Below are positions 19,882 through 27,392 of a stretch of DNA of 64,000 nt, one piece after another (position 1 is the stretch's first letter; every line of letters begins with the position of its first letter). The notes beneath the pieces are model-generated. The model worked only from the letters and a program-made list of their open reading frames with translations. It ran no database searches and was not told where the DNA came from. The DNA lies in the NCBI RefSeq assembly GCF_000143965.1, contig NC_014365.1, positions 1,453,501 to 1,517,500 of the forward strand, written 5' to 3'. The DNA is from Desulfarculus baarsii DSM 2075. GTDB taxonomy: Bacteria; Desulfobacterota; Desulfarculia; Desulfarculales; Desulfarculaceae. The position numbers and the translations under genes are program-made.

Positions 19882-20722
19882 GTGTCGTTTGGCCTTTGAT
19901 TGTGTAAGATAAATTCGTTTGTTCTTTTTGTAATCTTCTTTGTTTGATCAGTGATTGCGTATAGTTATGTTTAGCTCTGGTTTTTTCGAACCCTGGAGGG
20001 TGATCTCCGTTTCCAGGAATGCGTCGCTGGTGCTACACTCAAAATTTATTTTTGTGCTGGTTAGCGTGGAAAAAGTCGCGGGCCATGGTGGTCGCGCGAC
20101 CCCGTGGCGCTGGCCATGGCCTGAGGGCGGCCAACCCAAGGCGCGGCCCGCGCGGCTGATCGCGCCGGTCATGACCTGGCGTATGTTTTGCTTTGCGAGC
20201 CTCTCCGGCGGTATATTTTTTACCCAGGCGTCGACCGAGGCTTTTGCCGACTTCCCTGAGCGGTCGGCGTTGCCCGCTGGGCGACCGGGCTTACGCCGCA
20301 TGGCAGGCGCGGCAAGGTTGACGGCCGGGCCGCCGGCGGCCACAATTTATACACATTCACCCACGGCGCGCGGGGTTCGCATTGCCGACGGCCAGATAAA
20401 TAAAGTTGCACAACTGGCCGAAACATTGATAACTATCGGTAGCGATCGCATTACGCAACACGCCAGTCCGACATGCGCGTGGCAATGTCGCTCATCGACT
20501 TACGAGCGGACAACCCCTTCTTGACCGCCCGCGCCCCGGACGAGCGTGGCCCGCGCCCACGTAGGCGAAGCCGGCCACGGTCGGTGATGGCCGAGGCATG
20601 CCCTTTGCCTCGGGCAAGGCGCATGGCTGTGCCTTCTGCCCGCCGATGAATGTTGTGCTGCTCGTACTATAAAAAGGCTGGCAAACAGCGTCAAGCCAAA
20701 ATTATTAATAGAATGGTAAAAG
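19882..20722. other. Long stretch without a supported gene
   Basis: About 840 bases separate the kinase and the XRE regulator. Overlapping open frames exist on both strands (for example 19948-20343 minus), but their translations show no domain and no family-like composition. The first 180 bases and 20330-20460 are clearly richer in A and T than the rest of the window. An inverted repeat CCGAGGC/GCCTCGG lies at 20591-20613. It may hold promoters, a small RNA or the remains of a lost gene. Confidence 0.5.
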
Positions 20723-21439
20723 GTGCCCCCCAAAAAAACCTTTATTCCCGCCGGCTTGGGCGAAAGGTTTAAGAGCTTCAGAGCCGATCTGGGGCTTAAT
20801 CAGTCCAACATGGCCAGTTTGTTGGGTATTTCGCAGAGTATGCTTTCGCTTGTCGAGCGGGGTGAAGCGCCCATGCCTTTTGAGGCTGTTTGCGCGCTGT
20901 TGGGCAGGTTTCCAGCGCTGGATTTGCGCGACCTTCTGCTTGGCGATGTTACCAATCTTATGGTTGATTCGCGGGATTCCTCGGCGCGCGCCTCGGCGGC
21001 CACGGCCGGCCTGATCGGCGACGACTATCTGGCCGTGCCGCTGGTCGGCGACAGGCTGGCGGTCGGCGATGACTGTTTTTCATGGGCAAAGGCGCGGCGT
21101 TTGCTTTTGATCCATCGCCGCGACCTGGGCGCTCGCCAGCGTTTCGTGGCCATCCGCGTGGCCGACGAGGCCATGCGCCCGACCATTCCCGCCGGCGCCA
21201 TCGTCATCGTCGACCTCGACGAACGCGACCCCCGCCGCCGCCAGCGCCATGTCTGGGCCATCCGCGCCGACGCCGATGGCCTGTTGGCCGTGCGGCGCTT
21301 GCAGGCCCTCAAGAACCGCCCCGGTTTCATGATCGTCAGCGACGACTTCGATAACCACCCGCCGCAAATCGCCTGGACCAGCGACGCGCGCGAGTTGATC
21401 CTCGGCAGGGTGATCCGCTTGTGGCGCAGCCTGGATTAG
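20723..21439 (+). CDS. XRE-type repressor with inactive S24-like domain
   Basis: The 238-residue protein joins an XRE helix-turn-helix (about 10-66; LNQSNMASLLGISQSMLSLV) to a C-terminal LexA/CI-like fold (about 100-235). In self-cleaving relatives the GDSM serine and a later lysine form the dyad. Here the matching positions read DEAMRP (Ala150) and LLAVRRL (Arg191), so cleavage should not occur. It may be a stable repressor or sense by binding. The start is GTG 20723. No SOS or phage genes are adjacent. Confidence 0.82.
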   Translation: MPPKKTFIPAGLGERFKSFRADLGLNQSNMASLLGISQSMLSLVERGEAPMPFEAVCALLGRFPALDLRDLLLGDVTNLMVDSRDSSARASAATAGLIGDDYLAVPLVGDRLAVGDDCFSWAKARRLLLIHRRDLGARQRFVAIRVADEAMRPTIPAGAIVIVDLDERDPRRRQRHVWAIRADADGLLAVRRLQALKNRPGFMIVSDDFDNHPPQIAWTSDARELILGRVIRLWRSLD

Positions 21440-21707
21440 CGTCGATTTCCGTTCATTCCGACCATTTCGACGCCTTTTTCGCTTGACTGGCGTGCTTGGC
21501 CCAAGGCATTAGTATTTTTCATTCGCGCCGTGGATCATGGCGAAGGCGGCGATTCGACAGGCGAAAGACGGATTGCCTCCGCGCTAACCGATCAAATGGG
21601 CCCAGCCCGCATCCCGTCACCAAAAAACATGGACGAGGGATAAACGTCGTGACTTGGTTTGGCTAATCAAACGAGAGTTGGCAATCAATCTTTGCGGAGA
21701 GAAAAAC

Positions 21708-22379
21708 ATGTTCAAAGTCATCAAGGCGGTTGCATCGATATTGGCGCTGTGGATCATGACGGTCGCGCCGGCCCTGGCCGATTCGCCCGTGGCCGTGACG
21801 GCCAAGGTGGGCACGCTGGGCTTGCAGGCCGACGTGACGGCCAATTTCAACGAGTTCATCAAGGGCCGCCTGTCGCTGGGCGCGTTGCCCTTCAACCACG
21901 ACATCAGCGTCGATAGCGTCAATTACGATTTCGACATCAAGCTCTACACCGCCGGCCTGCTTTTGGACGTGCATCCCTTTGCCAACAGCTTCCGCCTCAG
22001 CGGCGGCGTGATCATCAACAGCCACGATTTTTCGGGCAGCGCCAGCCCCAGCGCCGACAAGACATACAACATCGGCGGCACGACCTACACCGGCGCGCAA
22101 CTGGGCCGCATGGACGCCGACGCCTCGTTCAACAAACTGGCCCCCTACGCCGGCCTGGGCTTCAGCAACGCCTTCACCGACGACGGCCACTTCGGCTTCG
22201 CCTTCGACCTGGGCGTGATGTGGTGGGGCTCGCCCGACATCTCCCTTTCGGCCACCCACCAGAACCTGGTGCCGGGCCTGTCCGATTCTCTGCGCAAGGA
22301 AGAGGGCAAGATCGAAGACGACCTCAACAACTTCAAGTTCTATCCCGTGGCCTCGGTGGGCCTGAGCTATAGTTTCTAG
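21708..22379 (+). CDS. Secreted beta-barrel outer membrane protein
   Basis: The 223-residue protein has a signal peptide (MFKVIKAVASILALWIMTVA, cleavage after ALA). The mature chain alternates polar and hydrophobic residues and ends SVGLSYSF; a C-terminal Phe is the usual signal for outer-membrane barrel assembly. Motifs such as GLLLDVHPFANSFRLSGGVI resemble small OmpA/OmpW-like barrels. Function is unknown. ATG 21708 is chosen because GGAGAG precedes it and it opens the signal peptide. Confidence 0.72.
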   Translation: MFKVIKAVASILALWIMTVAPALADSPVAVTAKVGTLGLQADVTANFNEFIKGRLSLGALPFNHDISVDSVNYDFDIKLYTAGLLLDVHPFANSFRLSGGVIINSHDFSGSASPSADKTYNIGGTTYTGAQLGRMDADASFNKLAPYAGLGFSNAFTDDGHFGFAFDLGVMWWGSPDISLSATHQNLVPGLSDSLRKEEGKIEDDLNNFKFYPVASVGLSYSF

Positions 22380-22385
22380 GCCCCC

Positions 22386-22428
22386 AAAAAGCCTGCCCGC
22401 GCGCCGGCCCGGTCGGGCGCGGGCAGGC
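22386..22428 (-). terminator. Terminator of the methyltransferase/ECF/TonB operon
   Basis: GCCTGCCCGCGC (22391-22402) pairs with GCGCGGGCAGGC (22417-22428). Read on the minus strand the stem is followed by five T residues. It lies 17 bases past the last gene of the operon and can also stop the convergent barrel gene. Confidence 0.75.
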
Positions 22429-22444
22429 AGGCTTCGCCGTCATG

Positions 22445-23464
22445 TCAGCTGCGGGCGATGTCCAGCTCCATCTGGCCCATGGGCGTGTGGATGGTGCGCG
22501 AATGCACCCAACCGAACCCGCCGCGCAGCATGGCCCGGGCTATTTCTCCCTGATCGAAATACATGTCGAAACCGCTGCGCAAGGCGTTGCCCAGGGCGCC
22601 CAACAGCATTGCCGGCCCGGTGCGCTCGTCGGTCAACCCGTCCTGGAAACTGACGAAATAGCCGCCCGGCTTGAGAGCCGCCCGGATCTTGGCCATCAGC
22701 GCGTCCAGGTCGTGGCGGGCGAAATTGAGCGTGGCGCTGGCCCAGACAAGGTCGTAGGGCCCGCCGATGTCGTCGCTCAGGTAATCGCCGGCCGCCACGC
22801 TGACCCGGTGGCCCATGCCGTAGGCGGCGATGAACTCCTTGGCCGCCACCAGCACCGGCGCGCGGTCAAAGACCACCGCCTTCATGGCCGGATGCCGGCT
22901 GGCGAAATAGATGGCGAACAGGCCATGGCCGCCGCCCAGGTCGAGCATGCGCTGGAAGTTGGCGAAGCCCTCCAGCCCGGCCACCAGTTCGGCCATTTGT
23001 TGGCCCACCTGGCCCAAGACCCAGCCGGCCCCGTCCCGCGCGCCCTGGGCCCACAGCTCGGGCGCGGCGAAATCGTCGGCCTGGCCGGCCGGCGACGGTC
23101 CCTGGCGCACCTGCGTGGCCAAGTCGTCCAGGGCGTCGATGCTCATGGTCTGGATCATGCCAAAAAGCGGCCCCAGGAAAAGCTCCGAGGCGCTGGTCAG
23201 ATATTCCTGGGTGGCCGGCAGGTTGCGATAGCGGCCCTGGCGTTTTTCCAGCAGGCCCAGGCAAGTCAGGCCGTCGAGGAACAGGCGCGTGTTTTCGGGG
23301 TGGGCCCCGATGGCCGTGGCCGCCTCGGCGGCGCTACGATAATCGCCCAGGGCGTCGAACACCCGCAGCTCCAGCCCGGCGCGCAGCAGCTTGGCCCCCA
23401 CCGCGCCGTTCAGCAGATCGTGCAGGCCTTTCCACGAGTTTGTCGCTTGGGGCGGCGTTTTCAT
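22445..23464 (-). CDS. SAM-dependent O-methyltransferase-like protein (copy 2)
   Basis: The 339-residue protein has an N-terminal helical dimerisation part (about 10-110; LRAGLELRVFDALGDYRSAA) and a Rossmann SAM domain with MLDLGGGHGLFAIYFA (about residue 172), an acidic VVFDRAP strand and GDYLSDDIGG. The layout matches the O-methyltransferase_2 group. It is a diverged paralogue of the gene just upstream. It is the last gene of the TonB/ECF operon, so its substrate may be the imported ligand or a product of it; that is inference. Confidence 0.85.
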   Translation of the reverse strand: MKTPPQATNSWKGLHDLLNGAVGAKLLRAGLELRVFDALGDYRSAAEAATAIGAHPENTRLFLDGLTCLGLLEKRQGRYRNLPATQEYLTSASELFLGPLFGMIQTMSIDALDDLATQVRQGPSPAGQADDFAAPELWAQGARDGAGWVLGQVGQQMAELVAGLEGFANFQRMLDLGGGHGLFAIYFASRHPAMKAVVFDRAPVLVAAKEFIAAYGMGHRVSVAAGDYLSDDIGGPYDLVWASATLNFARHDLDALMAKIRAALKPGGYFVSFQDGLTDERTGPAMLLGALGNALRSGFDMYFDQGEIARAMLRGGFGWVHSRTIHTPMGQMELDIARS

Positions 23465-23492
23465 GCAACTCTCCGGTTTTGGATGATATTTT

Positions 23493-24524
23493 TCAGGCCT
23501 CGGCCGGCCGGCGGCCCACGTTGACCTCCATGGGCGCGCCGGCCACCATGGCCATGCGCGAGCTTATCTCCGCAAAGCCGTGGCGCGCCATGGCCCGGGC
23601 CAAAAAGCCTCGCTCGGGCAGCGCGGCCTGACCGGCCAGGGCCTCGGGCAGCATGGCCAGGACCATCTTGGCCGGTTGGGTCGCCTCCTCGGTCAGCACG
23701 GCGTGGACGCCCACCAGCAGGCCGCCGGGGGCGAGGGCCTGGCGACATTTGGCCAAGACCTGGTCCAACTCGGCGTCGCCGTAATAGAGGCTGTCGGTGA
23801 CCATGATCAGATCATACTCTCCGCCGATATCGTCGCTCAGATAATCACCGCCCATGGTCGACACGCGCGCGCTCATGCCGTATTCATCGATGTAGCCACG
23901 GGCGATGGCCACGATCTCGGGCCGGTCGAAGACCACTGCCGCGAGCCCTTCGTTGGCCTGGGCCACGGCCATGGCGTTGACGCCCGGACCGCCGCCCAGG
24001 TCGAGCATGCGCCGACAGGCGTCGAAGCCGGGCGCGTCGGCGACGATGGCGGCCATTTGCCGGGCCACGCCAGCCAGGCTGGTGGCGGCGTGGGCGCGGG
24101 TGAAGCGCTCGCAGTAGGCGGCGGCGTTCCAGTGCTCATCGGGCGGGGCCTGGCCGGGGCCGCTGCGGATCTTGTCGGTGAGGCCGCCCAGGCAGTCTTG
24201 CCACGATTCGTCGGCCAGTTGCAGCCAGTGGCCCAGATAAACCGCCTTGCCGCGCACCAGGAACTCGCTGGTCGGCGGCTGGTTTTGGTATTGGCCTTGG
24301 CTTTTGCGCAGCAGGCCCAGGGCGCAGAGGGCGTCGAGCATGAGCTGAGCGTTGCGCGGGTGGGCCGGCAGCAGCCGGGCCACGGCCTGGGCCGAGGCGG
24401 CCTGCTCCAGGTGGTCGAAGACGGCCAGATCGATGGCGCTCATCAGCAGGCGGCTGGCGACCGCGCCATAGAACATGTCGCCGAAAACGCTGAAATCCGA
24501 TTGAGGATCGGGCATCTTGACCAT
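23493..24524 (-). CDS. SAM-dependent O-methyltransferase-like protein (copy 1)
   Basis: The 343-residue protein has the same two-domain plan as its neighbour: a winged-helix-like N-terminal part (LMSAIDLAVFDHLEQAASAQ), then MLDLGGGPGVNAMAVAQ, VVFDRPEIV and GDYLSDDIGGEYDLIMVTDS. The shared GDYLSDDIGG indicates an old tandem duplication. The start at 24524 has AAGGAG ten bases upstream and leaves 5 bases to the ATPase stop. The methyl acceptor is unknown; an aromatic hydroxyl or a tetrapyrrole would fit the family. Confidence 0.85.
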   Translation of the reverse strand: MVKMPDPQSDFSVFGDMFYGAVASRLLMSAIDLAVFDHLEQAASAQAVARLLPAHPRNAQLMLDALCALGLLRKSQGQYQNQPPTSEFLVRGKAVYLGHWLQLADESWQDCLGGLTDKIRSGPGQAPPDEHWNAAAYCERFTRAHAATSLAGVARQMAAIVADAPGFDACRRMLDLGGGPGVNAMAVAQANEGLAAVVFDRPEIVAIARGYIDEYGMSARVSTMGGDYLSDDIGGEYDLIMVTDSLYYGDAELDQVLAKCRQALAPGGLLVGVHAVLTEEATQPAKMVLAMLPEALAGQAALPERGFLARAMARHGFAEISSRMAMVAGAPMEVNVGRRPAEA

Positions 24525-24529
24525 GGTGG

Positions 24530-25975
24530 TCAATCTCCTTGGCGTGGGGTGGATGATGGTTGGCTTGGTTTTTGGGCCAGGATGCGCCCGTCTTCCAGGC
24601 ACAGCGCCCGCGCGTGGCAGGCGTCGATGAACTGATGATCGATGGTCACGGCCAGGACGATGGTCCCCGCCTGGGCCGCCTGGCACAGCAGGGCGGCCAT
24701 GCCCCGCAGGTTGTGGCCGTCCAGGCCGCTGGTGGGCTCGTCGAGGACCAGCACGTCGGGCTGGGCGGCCAGGGCCGCGGCCACGGCCAGGCGTTGCTTC
24801 TGCCCGCCCGAGAGCGCCTGGGGCCGGCATTGGGCCACTCGCTCCAGGCCGCTGGCGCGCAGCAGTTCGGCCACGCGCGTCTTTTGCCCCGCGCCGCCGG
24901 CCATGGTCAGCTCGGCCTGGACGCTCTCGGCGAAAAGCTGGTGATCGGCCTCTTGCAGCACCATGCGGCAGCGCCGCAGCCGTTGCCTGGGCCGGCATGG
25001 CCGCCCGTCGAGGCGGACCGCGCCGCCGCGTTCCTTTAGCAACCCGGCGATGGTCAGGGCCAGGGTTGTCTTGCCGCAGCCGTTGGCGCCACTGACGGCG
25101 ACGATCCGGCCGCCGTGGGCCTCCAGGTCCACACCGCGCAGGATGTCGCCTGGCCGGCCGGGATGGCGATAGCGCAAGGCGCATAGCGCCAGGTCGTGGC
25201 CCCCGCTGGCTGGCGGGTCGTCGCTGGGCGTGGCGTCGCCGGGCCAGCGCAGGCCCAGGCGGCGGGCCTCTTGCGCGCTTTGGCCGAAAAAGGCCTTGGC
25301 GTCGATTTCGGCGCTGATCCGGCCGTCATCGAGCAGGACCACGCGGTCGGCCAGGCCGCGCAGGTAATCGCAGCGATGTTCGGCGATGACAATGGTCTTG
25401 CCCTCGGCCTTCAACTCGGCCAACAGGCCGACAAGCTCGGCCAAGGCGGCCTGGTCCAGGTTGGCCGAGGGCTCGTCAAGGGTCAAGGCGTCCACGCCCA
25501 TGGCCAACACCGCCGCCAGGATCACCTTTTGCCGCTGGCCGGCCGAAAGGCCGAACACCGAGCGGCGGCCCAGGCCCTCCAGGCCCAGACGGCTCATGGC
25601 CAGATCCACTTTTCGGCGCAGAAGCGGCCGAGGCGTCCCCAGGTTTTCGCAGCCAAAGGCGATCTCGTCCTCGACCCTGGTGGTGAAAAACTGCGAGCGC
25701 GGATTCTGGAACACCGCGCCCACCCGCCGGGCGATCTGGTGCATGGCCATTGCGGCCAGGTCCACGCCGTCCAGCAAGACCCGGCCGGCGCGCCGGCCCT
25801 TTTCATAGTGGGGGATCAGCCCGTTGAAGGCCTTGAGCAGGGTGGATTTGCCGCAGCCGCTGGGCCCGGCCAGGATCACGCACTGGCCGTGGTCCAACGA
25901 CAGGCTGGCGTCCTTGAGCGCCCAGCCCGCGCCGCCGGCGTAGCGAAACGACAATTTGTCGGCCAGCAGTTTCAC
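24530..25975 (-). CDS. Energy-coupling-factor transporter, fused double ATPase
   Basis: The 481-residue protein fuses two ABC ATPases. The first has GPSGCGKSTLL, FQNPRSQFFTTRVEDEIAFG, FGLSAGQRQKVILA and TLDEPSANLD. The second has GANGCGKTTLALTIAG, LQEADHQLFAESV, LSGGQKQRLAVAAAL and LVLDEPTSGLD. The QNP and SQF-type Q-loops are typical of EcfA proteins. The fusion replaces the usual EcfA/EcfA' pair. It starts at GTG 25975, overlapping the EcfT stop by 4 bases with GGGAGG upstream. It powers the T and S subunits encoded upstream. Confidence 0.92.
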   Translation of the reverse strand: MKLLADKLSFRYAGGAGWALKDASLSLDHGQCVILAGPSGCGKSTLLKAFNGLIPHYEKGRRAGRVLLDGVDLAAMAMHQIARRVGAVFQNPRSQFFTTRVEDEIAFGCENLGTPRPLLRRKVDLAMSRLGLEGLGRRSVFGLSAGQRQKVILAAVLAMGVDALTLDEPSANLDQAALAELVGLLAELKAEGKTIVIAEHRCDYLRGLADRVVLLDDGRISAEIDAKAFFGQSAQEARRLGLRWPGDATPSDDPPASGGHDLALCALRYRHPGRPGDILRGVDLEAHGGRIVAVSGANGCGKTTLALTIAGLLKERGGAVRLDGRPCRPRQRLRRCRMVLQEADHQLFAESVQAELTMAGGAGQKTRVAELLRASGLERVAQCRPQALSGGQKQRLAVAAALAAQPDVLVLDEPTSGLDGHNLRGMAALLCQAAQAGTIVLAVTIDHQFIDACHARALCLEDGRILAQKPSQPSSTPRQGD

Positions 25976-26703
25976 GCCACGCCTCCCGACCCGCCGCGCA
26001 GCGCCCCGTCGAGGGCGATCAGGGCGGCCAGGGCCAGCGTCCAACCGGCCAGCGTCAGGCCGTCGGCCGGGCGAAAGTCCAGGCCATGCAGCGATGTTTT
26101 GCGCCCGGGGGCCTCCACGCCCCTGGTCACGGCGGCCCGGGCCAGTTCCTCGCCCACGGCCAGCGAGCGCAGCAACAGCGGAACCAGCACATAGCCCAGC
26201 AACCGATCGGGCCGCAGCCACAGCCGGCCGCCGGCGTTGAGCCCCCGCGTGCGCATGGCGTGGCGCACCTGGCCAAATTCGGCCGCCGCCGTGGGCAGGA
26301 AGCGCAGGCAAGCGCCCAGGGTGATCACCACCCCGGCCGGCGCGCCCAGCCGCTCCAGCGAACGCAGCAGGCGGCCGACGTTGAGGCAAGCGCCCAGAAA
26401 CACGGCCATGGCCACCAACGGCCCGAATTTAAGCAGGAAATAATAGGAAGCCTGGGCCAGCGGCGCGGCCCCGGGCCACTGGCGGCAGAGGATCACGGCC
26501 GCCAAGGCCAATCCGGCCATCAGCGCCGCCAGCCAGGCCACGAAACGCCAGGCCCCGACGCAAAGGCACGCCGCCAGGCACATCAGCAGCACTGCCGCCT
26601 GGATGCGCCAGTCCACGCAGTAGATGGCCGTGGCCCCGGCGCTCAGGGCCAGCCAGAGTTTGACCAACTCGTGCAGATCAAAGGCGAATTCACGCATCAG
26701 CAT
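25972..26703 (-). CDS. Energy-coupling-factor transporter transmembrane protein EcfT
   Basis: The 243-residue membrane protein has about five hydrophobic segments. It carries the two short Ala-Arg-Gly-type coupling motifs of EcfT (VRHAMRTRGLNAG and ARAAVTRGVEAP) that contact the ATPases. The start is ATG 26703 or ATG 26697; the latter overlaps the S-component stop as TGATG. Overlaps on both sides show one translation unit with the S and A subunits. Confidence 0.88.
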   Translation of the reverse strand: MLMREFAFDLHELVKLWLALSAGATAIYCVDWRIQAAVLLMCLAACLCVGAWRFVAWLAALMAGLALAAVILCRQWPGAAPLAQASYYFLLKFGPLVAMAVFLGACLNVGRLLRSLERLGAPAGVVITLGACLRFLPTAAAEFGQVRHAMRTRGLNAGGRLWLRPDRLLGYVLVPLLLRSLAVGEELARAAVTRGVEAPGRKTSLHGLDFRPADGLTLAGWTLALAALIALDGALRGGSGGVA

Positions 26704-27362
26704 GGGCTTTCCCGGTCGAATACAAAGCGCTTGGCGATCAGCCGCAGGGCCAGATGAGCGCCCAGCAGCCCGGTGACAAAGGCCGAGGCCAACTGCGAGA
26801 TCATCACCGGCGCGGTCAATTTTTCGATCATCTGGACCATGGCTGGATACATCTCGATCTGGCGCTGGACCACATCGGCGTGGCGCGCCAGCCAGAACGG
26901 CCAGAAATTGGCCGCGCAAAGCATGGTGGAATAGAACGCGAAGCCGACCGTCAGCCAGCCCAGCCGCCCCCGCGGCACGGCCCGGCGGACGATCAGATCG
27001 ACTATAAAGCCGGCCGGCGCGGCCACCGGCAGAATCGGCCACCAGCCCATCATCAGCCCCACCAGGCCCCAGACCATGCCGTTGATGGTGAATGGCCAGC
27101 GCCGGGGCGCGCTGAGGGCCATGAGCAGGTAGACGCTGGCGATGAGCATGTTTTCGAAGCATTGATGATAGATCCCCAGCACGATGGCCCCCGGTCCGGC
27201 CAACAGGTAGAGCGAGAAGATCAGATGGCTGAGCCCCACGACCAGGCCGTTCAACACGCCCAGCAACACCCACTCGCGGGTGGCGGCGCGGCCCCCGCAG
27301 TCGATGACGTGGGCGCTGGCCGGGACGAATGGCTCGGTGTGGGCGTCGGTGTGGGCGTTCAT
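26697..27362 (-). CDS. MptD-type (Trep_Strep) ECF transporter S component
   Basis: The 221-residue membrane protein has six or so hydrophobic segments (LLGVLNGLVVGLSHLIFSLY, then VYLLMALSAPRRWPFTINGM) and resembles the Trep_Strep/MptD family of putative ECF substrate-binding subunits. S components bind the small molecule and topple in the membrane on contact with EcfT. The substrate of this subgroup is not established. It lies between the TonB receptor and EcfT, so both probably handle the same ligand. Confidence 0.78.
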   Translation of the reverse strand: MNAHTDAHTEPFVPASAHVIDCGGRAATREWVLLGVLNGLVVGLSHLIFSLYLLAGPGAIVLGIYHQCFENMLIASVYLLMALSAPRRWPFTINGMVWGLVGLMMGWWPILPVAAPAGFIVDLIVRRAVPRGRLGWLTVGFAFYSTMLCAANFWPFWLARHADVVQRQIEMYPAMVQMIEKLTAPVMISQLASAFVTGLLGAHLALRLIAKRFVFDRESPC

Positions 27363-27392
27363 TTTGCCTTTGGCCTCGCGGTTGGCATGGCG

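Noticed and set aside
19948-20343. 131-codon minus-strand frame in the long gap
   Set aside because: No ribosome binding site, no domain, and an overlapping + frame of similar quality.
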